NCBI GenBank assembly: GCA_964627535.1
Contig: CAZVJW010000063.1
Location: 1-14,625 of the forward strand
Reading direction: 5' to 3'
Source: UBA1447 sp964627535
GTDB taxonomy: Bacteria; Bacillota; Clostridia; Oscillospirales; Acutalibacteraceae
Length of the DNA: 14,625 nt
In this document: positions 6,736 to 12,381 of the stretch, in pieces
Layout of the letters: every line of letters starts with the position of its first letter
How positions within the stretch are numbered: position 1 is the stretch's first letter
Translations under genes and position numbers: made by a program
Notes under the pieces: generated by a model
Seen by the model: only the letters and a program-made list of their open reading frames with translations
What the model was told of the DNA's origin: nothing
The model's database searches: none

Positions 6736-6843
6736 TAATACTAATTACTCATAAAACCTAACCAAAAAATCCGCACAAAACCTAATAAATCAAAGCTTTT
6801 GCTTGATTTTTTAGAGGTTTTTTAATCGTTAATTAGTATAACA
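6736..6843 (+). repeat. 108-bp MITE/REP-like palindromic repeat, copy B
   Basis: This block is the inverted counterpart of 2770-2877. Its left end AATAATACTAATTA and the reverse complement of its right end (TGTTATACTAATTAAC) match each other, so the element has terminal inverted repeats. Inner arms AAACCT/AGGTTT and AAATCAA/TTGATTT make a nested hairpin. Differences from copy A partly fall in paired positions. It encodes nothing. It separates the first immunity gene from the downstream six-gene run and may also terminate transcription through its T-rich arm. Confidence 0.8.
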
Positions 6844-6869
6844 GGTAAAGGTCACTATGACACAAATAC

Positions 6870-6885
6870 AATTGGTATAACCAAT
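6870..6885. promoter_or_regulatory. GntR/FadR-type operator-like dyad
   Basis: AATTGGTATAACCAAT contains ATTGGT and ACCAAT as perfect 6-bp arms around ATA. This matches the TGGT-NNN-ACCA form bound by FadR-subfamily GntR repressors and resembles the PdhR operator pattern. It lies 21 bp before the ATG of the pRiA4b-like gene, at the head of the six-gene plus-strand run, a natural place for a repressor. No GntR gene is in the window, so any regulator would act from elsewhere. Confidence 0.45.
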
Positions 6886-6906
6886 AATATAAAAGAGGGA
6901 ATAAAG

Positions 6907-7647
6907 ATGGCATCACAGCCGATTTATCAGTTTTATGCCGAGTTATGCGACTATAAGCCGAAAATATGGCGTCGCTTTCAAGTGCGGAACAACATCACGC
7001 TGGCAAGGTTGGGCTATATAGTCATGACGCTGTTTGAGATGCAGGCTAACCACCTGTTTTGTTTTGATATTCCGGTTGAAGAAAATTTTCGAAAATGCGT
7101 TAGTGAATACATAACAAATGAGTTAAACAGGGCCGCTATTGATATATTCAATGAAGAGCCGGAATTTGCTGAACTTCATATTGAGTTGTTCGATGAAGAT
7201 GGTTTTTCGGAATCTGATGACCGTGCTTTGGATGCTGCGGATACTAAACTGAAAAATGTGATCACCGAACCAACAGAAACCATGACCATGACATATGATT
7301 ACGGAGACGGCTGGGAGTTTCTTCTCACATTAGAGAAAGTATATGAGGATAAAGACCTGCCCGGCAAAGAGCTGCCCCGTGTCCTGGATGGTACAGGTTA
7401 CGGAATCATTGAGGATTGCGGCGGTCCCTGCGGACTTGAAGAAATCGCAAAAGCCTTCAAAAAGAAAAAGGGCATACAGTATAAGCAATACAGTGAGTGG
7501 CTCGGGGTTGAGGAATTGGATCTGTCCTCATTTGATCTTAACGACATGAACTTCAGGCTCAAGAAATTGCCAAGGATTTATACTGATATATATGAGTATG
7601 GATTAGAGCCAACGAAGCAGTCGATGAATTTGCTGTTGAGAAAGTGA
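6907..7647 (+). CDS. Plasmid pRiA4b ORF-3 family protein (IS1096 TnpR-like)
   Basis: The 246-residue protein carries the family's recurrent features: YQFYAELCDYKPKIWRRFQV (residues 7-26), an N-terminal dimer-like region, YDYGDGWEF (130-138) and the cysteine/glycine patch CGGPCGLEEI (171-180). The family was first named from plasmid and IS1096 passenger genes. Its molecular role is unknown and the TnpR label does not make it a resolvase; no serine-recombinase motif is visible. GAGGGA lies before the ATG. It is the first gene after repeat copy B and the operator-like dyad, and probably heads the run reaching to 11982; the next start is 34 bp downstream. Confidence 0.85.
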   Translation: MASQPIYQFYAELCDYKPKIWRRFQVRNNITLARLGYIVMTLFEMQANHLFCFDIPVEENFRKCVSEYITNELNRAAIDIFNEEPEFAELHIELFDEDGFSESDDRALDAADTKLKNVITEPTETMTMTYDYGDGWEFLLTLEKVYEDKDLPGKELPRVLDGTGYGIIEDCGGPCGLEEIAKAFKKKKGIQYKQYSEWLGVEELDLSSFDLNDMNFRLKKLPRIYTDIYEYGLEPTKQSMNLLLRK

Positions 7648-7653
7648 GTGTCA

Positions 7654-7663
7654 ACAGTACTGT
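7654..7663. repeat. Perfect 10-bp palindrome ACAGTACTGT
   Basis: The palindrome occupies the short gap between the pRiA4b-like and GNAT/YoaP genes, just before the latter's ribosome binding site. It may be a small operator or simply chance; no promoter elements accompany it. Confidence 0.2.
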
Positions 7664-7681
7664 AAAGAAGGAGTTGGAAAT

Positions 7682-8431
7682 GTGAGCGAATTCTTAAATC
7701 TGACAACAGAAAACCTGAACACCGAGCATTTATGCTGCGCGATTGCCGACAAAAAGCACCAAGCGGGTGTGGATGAAAAAAGAGCATGGCTTGCAGGGCA
7801 GATTGCGCAAGGTCATGTATTTAGAAAGCTGAATGAAAAAGGCAAGGTGTTCATCGAATACGCGCCTGTTGAAACAGCGTGGGTGCCGGTTGCGGGCGAC
7901 AACTATATCTATATTTATTGCCTTTGGGTTTCGGGCAGTTTTAAAGACAAAGGGTATGGCAAAGAGCTGCTGCAATACTGCATTGATGACGCGAGGCGGC
8001 AAAAGAAGTCCGGTGTCTGTATTATCAGCTCAAAAAAGAAAATGCCGTTTCTTTCTGAGAAAAAGTTTATGCAAAAATTCGGTTTTAAAACGGTGGATAC
8101 CATCGGCGAAGAGTACGAACTGTTGGCATTATCTTTTGACGGTACAATGCCTGCGTTTAACAAAAACGCAAAAAAACTGAGTATTGACAGCGACACGCTT
8201 ACCATCTACTACAGCATGCAGTGCCCGTATATCTCAAATTGTATCGAACAGATCAAAAATTATTGCGAAAGCGAGGGGGTACCGCTCCAGCTTTTCAAAG
8301 TCGATTCATGCGAAGCGGCCAAAGAGCTGCCGTGTGTGTTCAACAACTGGGCGGTGTTTTACAAAGGCAAATTTGTAACGATTCATCTGCTTAACGAGGG
8401 GTATCTTAAGAAGATGCTGGATGCTGTTTGA
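7682..8431 (+). CDS. GNAT N-acetyltransferase with YoaP-type thioredoxin-like C-terminus
   Basis: The 249-residue protein is a two-part fusion. Residues about 5-155 form a GNAT acetyltransferase, with the acetyl-CoA loop KDKGYGKELLQYCIDDARRQ (88-107) and the C-terminal strand MQKFGFKTVDTI (130-141). Residues about 166-249 are the YoaP-like domain, thioredoxin-like in start: LTIYYSMQCPYISNCIEQI (173-191), where CPY and Cys187 stand in place of a classical CxxC. Length is close to B. subtilis YoaP. The substrate is unknown. Translation begins at GTG 7682, eight bases after AAGGAG; the overlapping ATG at 7680 reads straight into TGA. It sits within the same-strand run, 65 bp before the second immunity gene. 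Confidence 0.85.
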   Translation: MSEFLNLTTENLNTEHLCCAIADKKHQAGVDEKRAWLAGQIAQGHVFRKLNEKGKVFIEYAPVETAWVPVAGDNYIYIYCLWVSGSFKDKGYGKELLQYCIDDARRQKKSGVCIISSKKKMPFLSEKKFMQKFGFKTVDTIGEEYELLALSFDGTMPAFNKNAKKLSIDSDTLTIYYSMQCPYISNCIEQIKNYCESEGVPLQLFKVDSCEAAKELPCVFNNWAVFYKGKFVTIHLLNEGYLKKMLDAV

Positions 8432-8496
8432 TTGGATTGCAGACATCGCAAAAGAGTGTTATGAAACCGGGAATCACCATTGACGGGAGGACAGAT

Positions 8497-9024
8497 ATGC
8501 CGAAAACAAGAAAAATGCTCAGCGAATGGAATGCGCCGTATATTCAGGCGCTTGTGAAAGTCATCGAAACGCAAAGCAAAACGACGCTTGTGCACTGGGG
8601 TATCGATTATTCCGAACTGCGGATGCTTCCAATTTATGAATCCTCTTATCAGGATGATTTCCGCCCCCGGCAGGCACTGAATGCCGCTCGCGAGTGGCTT
8701 TCAGGAGAAATAAAACTGCCGCAGGCAAAAGCGGTTATTCTTGAATGCCATGCTGCTGCCCGCGAAGCTGAAGCAACTCCGGCCGCGCAGGCCGCCGCGC
8801 GGGCAATCGGGCAATCTGCGTCAACAATCCACTCGGCAAGCCACTGTATCGGGCTCACGTTTTACGGAGCGTTGGCAGCGGCGTATGACACACTCGGTAT
8901 GAATGCGCCTTGGGAGCAGCTTGAGCGGTGCGCCGCTGAAGAATGCGGCAGGATGCTCGACGCGCTGCGTGCAGTTGCAGCGGAAAACGAACCGAACCCG
9001 GCGAAGATAAACTGGAAGTGCTGA
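8497..9024 (+). CDS. Imm-5-like putative immunity protein (second paralogue)
   Basis: This 175-residue protein is the divergent paralogue of the one at 6204-6731. It shows WNAPYIQALVKVIETQSKTT (11-30), FRPRQALNAAREWLSGEI (55-72), HAAARE (85-90) and IGQSASTIHSASHCIGLTFYG (104-124). RPR, GEI and HAAARE fall at the same residue numbers in both proteins. ATG 8497 is chosen because GGGAGG stands six bases upstream and because it gives the same length as the paralogue. The frame extends to ATG 8461 and a TTG at 8428, but those have poor ribosome binding sites. Immunity is a family-level label, and no toxin is adjacent. DUF4256 follows after 23 bp. Confidence 0.72.
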   Translation: MPKTRKMLSEWNAPYIQALVKVIETQSKTTLVHWGIDYSELRMLPIYESSYQDDFRPRQALNAAREWLSGEIKLPQAKAVILECHAAAREAEATPAAQAAARAIGQSASTIHSASHCIGLTFYGALAAAYDTLGMNAPWEQLERCAAEECGRMLDALRAVAAENEPNPAKINWKC

Positions 9025-9047
9025 AATGAATAAAGGGGTGAAAATGA

Positions 9048-9629
9048 ATGACAACGGCAAATAATGCCAGCAGTAAAAAGGGTCTGCTGCCGCAAGAGCG
9101 TGAAGAACTGCTCAAAACACTGAAAGCCCGTTTCGAGAAAAACATGAACCGACACAACGGCTTGGCATGGGCTGATGTGCAGGCAAAGCTGGAAGCAGAA
9201 CCGGCAAAATTGTGGTCACTCAACGAGATGGAAAAAACCGGCGGGGAGCCGGATGTCGTAGGTTTTGATGAAACGGCGAACGAATATATTTTTACCGATT
9301 GTTCGGCGGAAAGTCCGGTTGGCCGCAGGAGCCTTTGTTATGACCGTGTGGCACTCGAATCACGAAAGGAAAACAGGCCGGCAGACAGTGTGTTAGACAT
9401 GGCCGCAGCCATGGGGATTGAACTTTTAACTGAAGAAGAATACAGAAACTTGCAGAAACTCGGAACCTTTGACGCAAAAACATCAAGCTGGATTAGTACA
9501 CCTACCGATATCAGAAAGCTCGGCGGCGCCCTCTTTGCCGATTTCCGTTACAGTACTGTTTTTGTTTATCACAACGGCGCTGAGTCCTATTATGGCGCCA
9601 GAGGTTTCCGCGGAATGCTGAGGGTGTGA
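9048..9629 (+). CDS. DUF4256 family protein
   Basis: This 193-residue soluble protein matches my memory of DUF4256. The recognisable pattern is LLKTLKARFEKNMNRH (22-37), GLAWADVQAKLEAEP (39-53), MEKTGGEPDVVGF (62-74), FTDCSAESPVGRRSLCYD (82-99), AAAMGIELLTEEEYRNLQ (119-136) and SSWISTPTDIRKLGGALF (147-164). The function is unknown, and no catalytic signature or membrane segment is evident. Two candidate ATGs exist at 9044 and 9048; only the second opens this frame, with AAGGGGTG about ten bases ahead. The stop is 7 bp before the next start, so translational coupling with the DUF1801 gene is likely. Confidence 0.8.
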   Translation: MTTANNASSKKGLLPQEREELLKTLKARFEKNMNRHNGLAWADVQAKLEAEPAKLWSLNEMEKTGGEPDVVGFDETANEYIFTDCSAESPVGRRSLCYDRVALESRKENRPADSVLDMAAAMGIELLTEEEYRNLQKLGTFDAKTSSWISTPTDIRKLGGALFADFRYSTVFVYHNGAESYYGARGFRGMLRV

Positions 9630-9636
9630 GTTTAAT

Positions 9637-10023
9637 ATGAATAACGAGATTGAAAAATATAATGCACTGCAAACACCGGATGATCAAAAAATCTGCAACA
9701 GGCTGATGGATGAAATAGACAACATCCTCACAAATGCTCAAAGTAAAATATGGCATGGGAGCCCGGTTTGGTTTATTGAAGACAATCCGGTTGCCGGATA
9801 CAGCAAGCTTAAAAGCTGTGTTCAATTGCTTTTTTGGAGCGGCGCGTCTTTTGAAGAAGATTTAAAACCCGTGGGCAAGTTTAAGGCAGCCGAAGCCCGT
9901 TATACGGATGCGGCGGAGATAAATATCAATGATTTGACCCGCTGGCTGAAAAAATCAATTGAAATTCAGTGGGATTACAAAAACATTGTGAAAAATCGGG
10001 GAGTCCTGGAACGGTTAAGTTAA
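9637..10023 (+). CDS. DUF1801 (YdhG-like) family protein
   Basis: The 128-residue protein shows the DUF1801 layout: LMDEIDNILTNAQSKIWHGSPVW (23-45; the W/Y-HG-P segment is typical), GYSKLKSCVQLLFWSGASF (54-72), and a C-terminal helix DLTRWLKKSIEI (99-110). The family has a small frataxin-like alpha/beta fold in known relatives; its cellular role is not established. It starts 7 bp after the DUF4256 stop with no strong Shine-Dalgarno of its own, which is consistent with coupled translation. Confidence 0.78.
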   Translation: MNNEIEKYNALQTPDDQKICNRLMDEIDNILTNAQSKIWHGSPVWFIEDNPVAGYSKLKSCVQLLFWSGASFEEDLKPVGKFKAAEARYTDAAEININDLTRWLKKSIEIQWDYKNIVKNRGVLERLS

Positions 10024-10050
10024 CGATATAATAAATTGGAGGTTAAACCC

Positions 10051-11982
10051 ATGAGATTACCCGCATACCCTTTAATCACCATCGACCCATTCATGAGCAT
10101 CTGGAGCATGAACGACAAACTGACGGGCGACACTACGCAGCTTTGGTGCGGCCAGGATAAAACTCTGAAAGGTATCCTTGCCGTTGACGGTAAACATTTT
10201 CGCTTCATGGGCAAAGGTACGGAAAGAGCTATACCCCAAACAGGATTGGAGATAACGCCGTTAATAACCGCCTACACATTTGAAAACGCGTCGGTTCGCC
10301 TGCAGGTTGATTTTTGGACACCGCTGTTTTTAGACGATATTCACCTCATGTCAACCCCGTGCAGTTTTATTGATTACAGGGTGACGGTGCTTGACGGTAA
10401 AAAGCACAGCATCGCAATCAGCCTGACAATGGATGAAAACTTCTGTTACAACGGTGCCAAGAAAAAGGATATTGTTGGAGGTGTAAAAACCGTCAACGGT
10501 ATTAAGACCGCTTTCATGGCACGGGAAAGTCAAGTATCGCTGGAGTATACAGGTGACGGCGTCGGGATTGACTGGGGCGAGTTTTACCTTGAAGGGGAAA
10601 ACGCTGAATTTGTCCGCGGCGATGCCGGGGCATATATAAAGAGCGTCAGCAAAGCCGAAACCGACGTGTCTTTTGCCGCGACGGATATCATTGCTTACGA
10701 TGACGGTTACAGCATCGAATATATGGGGAAAAAACTCAAAGGCATTTGGATGGAAAAATTTAAGGATATTTTTGAAGCTGTTAAATATTGCCGGGAAAAC
10801 CGGGAAATGCTGCGTGAAAAAGCCGGGGAGTGGAATAAAAAACTATTAGCCGACGCCGAAGGATTCGGGCCGAATTACCAAACAATCCTCACCGCCTCGT
10901 ACCGCCAGGTGCTGGCAGCGCACAAGCTGGTCAGGGACAATATGGGCAAGCTTTTATATATGTCCAAGGAGTGCCATTCCAACGGCTGCATCAACACGGT
11001 GGATGTTTCCTATCCTTCCGTACCCCTGTTCCTGCTGTACAATCCGCTTTTGGTGCAGGGCATGATGAACGGTATCTTCGAGTTTGCCCGGCTTCCGGTT
11101 TGGAAGGGGGAATTCGCGCCGCATGATTTGGGGCAGTACCCTGTGGCGAACGGACAGGTTTATGCCGTGACGGTAAAGGACACACAGGCGCGCAGAGAGA
11201 TATACAAAATGACCGAAGAAGTGTTTGATTTTACACACCAGATGCCGGTTGAGGAATGCGGTAATATGCTGATTATGGCTTATGCTTACGCCGTTGCCGG
11301 CAAAGACTCCACCTTCCTGAAGGATAATTTGGACTTGCTCAGAAAATGGGTGGATTACCTGGTGAAAACAGGCAACGAGCTTGCATTTCAGCTGTGCACC
11401 GATGATTTTGCGGGCGCTTTGGCGCAAAATGTCAACTTGGCGATTAAATCCTGTATCGGCATCGCCTGCTTTGGCAGAATTCTGCAAATGATTGGAACGG
11501 ATGGAAGTGAGGACTATCTGAAAATTGCCGGAGAAAACGCCGCAGAACTCGTTAAACAGGCAACCGAGGGCAGTAAGCTGCGTCTGACCTTTGATAAAAA
11601 GTCGAGCTGGAGCCTGAAATACAACATGATATGGGACTTTATATTTGACCTTGGACTGTTTGATGAAACAGTCGCGGCAAATGAAATTGCGCACTACTAC
11701 CGGATGGAAAACAAATACGGCGTGCCGCTTGACAGCAGAAAGACATTTACAAAATCAGATTGGCTGATGTGGGCGAGCGCGCTGGACAAAAGCGGCGAAG
11801 CCACCGAAAAATTCGCGAAGGATTTGACGGATATGCTCGCGAACACCAAAAACAGGGTCCCGTTTACGGACTGGTATGAAACGAAAAACGCCAAATTGTG
11901 CTGGATGTGGCACAGAACGGTGCTCGGCGGGCTGTGGATGCCGCTGCTGCGTGACAAATGGGATGAGATGTCGCGCGGCTAA
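10051..11982 (+). CDS. Glutaminase-A-type DUF4965/DUF1793 family protein, cytoplasmic form
   Basis: This 643-residue protein has the layout of the GtaA-like group. An N-terminal beta-sandwich (DUF5127/4964-type, about 1-230) begins LPAYPLITIDPFMSIWS. DUF4965 (about 245-420) contains YRQVLAAHKLV, the segment CINTVDVSYPSVPLFLLYNP, HDLGQYPVANGQ and MPVEECGNMLIMAYAYA. The C-terminal DUF1793 helical barrel (about 420-640) includes YGVPLDSRKTFTKSDWLMW, PFTDWYETKNA and HRTVLGGLWMPLL. Fungal relatives hydrolyse glutamine and are secreted; this one has no signal peptide, and its substrate is uncertain, as the fold also resembles glycoside hydrolases. ATG 10051 is preceded eight bases upstream by GGAGG and begins at the conserved region; the in-frame TTG at 10036 would swallow the ribosome binding site. 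A terminator follows after 29 bp. Confidence 0.82.
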   Translation: MRLPAYPLITIDPFMSIWSMNDKLTGDTTQLWCGQDKTLKGILAVDGKHFRFMGKGTERAIPQTGLEITPLITAYTFENASVRLQVDFWTPLFLDDIHLMSTPCSFIDYRVTVLDGKKHSIAISLTMDENFCYNGAKKKDIVGGVKTVNGIKTAFMARESQVSLEYTGDGVGIDWGEFYLEGENAEFVRGDAGAYIKSVSKAETDVSFAATDIIAYDDGYSIEYMGKKLKGIWMEKFKDIFEAVKYCRENREMLREKAGEWNKKLLADAEGFGPNYQTILTASYRQVLAAHKLVRDNMGKLLYMSKECHSNGCINTVDVSYPSVPLFLLYNPLLVQGMMNGIFEFARLPVWKGEFAPHDLGQYPVANGQVYAVTVKDTQARREIYKMTEEVFDFTHQMPVEECGNMLIMAYAYAVAGKDSTFLKDNLDLLRKWVDYLVKTGNELAFQLCTDDFAGALAQNVNLAIKSCIGIACFGRILQMIGTDGSEDYLKIAGENAAELVKQATEGSKLRLTFDKKSSWSLKYNMIWDFIFDLGLFDETVAANEIAHYYRMENKYGVPLDSRKTFTKSDWLMWASALDKSGEATEKFAKDLTDMLANTKNRVPFTDWYETKNAKLCWMWHRTVLGGLWMPLLRDKWDEMSRG

Positions 11983-12011
11983 AGTCAGAGAAAACTCATT
12001 GTAAAAACAAT

Positions 12012-12050
12012 GCCCCGGAAACCTTGAAAAGGTTCCGGGGCTGAATTTTT
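12012..12050 (+). terminator. Rho-independent terminator after the six-gene run
   Basis: GCCCCGGAAACCTT (12012-12025) pairs with AAGGTTCCGGGGC (12029-12041) with one bulged A and a 3-base loop. A short T-run follows at 12046-12050. The GC-rich stem and position 29 bp after the glutaminase-type gene stop make this the clear end of the plus-strand transcription unit. Confidence 0.85.
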
Positions 12051-12151
12051 ACATATTTATTATCAGGCATTCATACAATTCTGCATTAAAAGTGTCGATA
12101 TATTTTTAATCAGCAAGCAAGATTGCTGCCCCACTGTCTAAAGACTGCGGA

Positions 12152-12182
12152 TTCAAAAAATAGATTTTATCTATCTTTTGAA
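12152..12182. repeat. 14-bp near-perfect inverted repeat
   Basis: TTCAAAAAATAGAT (12152-12165) and ATCTATCTTTTGAA (12169-12182) are inverted arms with one mismatch and a 3-base centre. It lies mid-gap in the 399-bp gene-free stretch 11983-12381. The core GATTTTATCTAT also occurs near the left edge (about 20-31), beside repeat copy 0. It may be an operator, a weak terminator or a mobile-element remnant. Between the terminator and this repeat (12051-12151), and from 12183 to 12255, I see nothing further. Confidence 0.5.
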
Positions 12183-12255
12183 TGGAGAATAGGAATACCT
12201 GCATTTATAAAATCATCCGTCTGTACCGCGGCGGAAAATCATCTTCCTCAAAGGG

Positions 12256-12279
12256 TGTCAAGGCGAAATTGCTTTGACA
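12256..12279. promoter_or_regulatory. Inverted repeat upstream of the surface-protein promoter
   Basis: TGTCAAGGC (12256-12264) and GCTTTGACA (12271-12279) are 9-bp arms with a single G/T mismatch around a 6-base spacer. The dyad ends 16 bp before the -35 at 12296, a position suited to an activator or repressor of the surface-protein gene. Confidence 0.4.
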
Positions 12280-12295
12280 GTCGTTCTTATTAAAA

Positions 12296-12324
12296 TTGAC
12301 AATTCAAAAATAACGGTATATTAT
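12296..12324 (+). promoter_or_regulatory. Sigma-A-type promoter for the surface protein
   Basis: TTGACA (12296-12301) is followed by 17 bases and TATTAT (12319-12324). This perfect -35 and near-consensus -10 lie 58 bp before the start codon at 12382, with GGAGG at 12369-12373. Confidence 0.7.
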
Positions 12325-12381
12325 TGTATTTGGAAATATCCGGACCGAATAAACACACATAACAATTTGGAGGGTATGAAA

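Noticed and set aside
2770..6843. The repeats as integron attC sites separating gene cassettes
   Set aside because: They do fold and do separate unrelated genes, but the GTTRRRY and RYYYAAC core sites are not present, genes run on both strands within one interval, and no integrase is visible.
6907..7647. Serine resolvase or transposon gene, as the TnpR family label would suggest
   Set aside because: No resolvase catalytic motif is present, and no transposase or terminal repeats flank it. The name reflects where the family was first seen.
8428..8496. Longer version of the second immunity protein starting at TTG 8428 or ATG 8461
   Set aside because: The ribosome binding site at 8485-8490 fits ATG 8497, and that start gives a 175-residue protein equal in length and motif position to its paralogue.
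10954..11694. Minus-strand open frame of 246 codons
   Set aside because: It lies entirely opposite the glutaminase-type gene, whose domains are well supported. The predicted product has no recognisable family and no convincing ribosome binding site.
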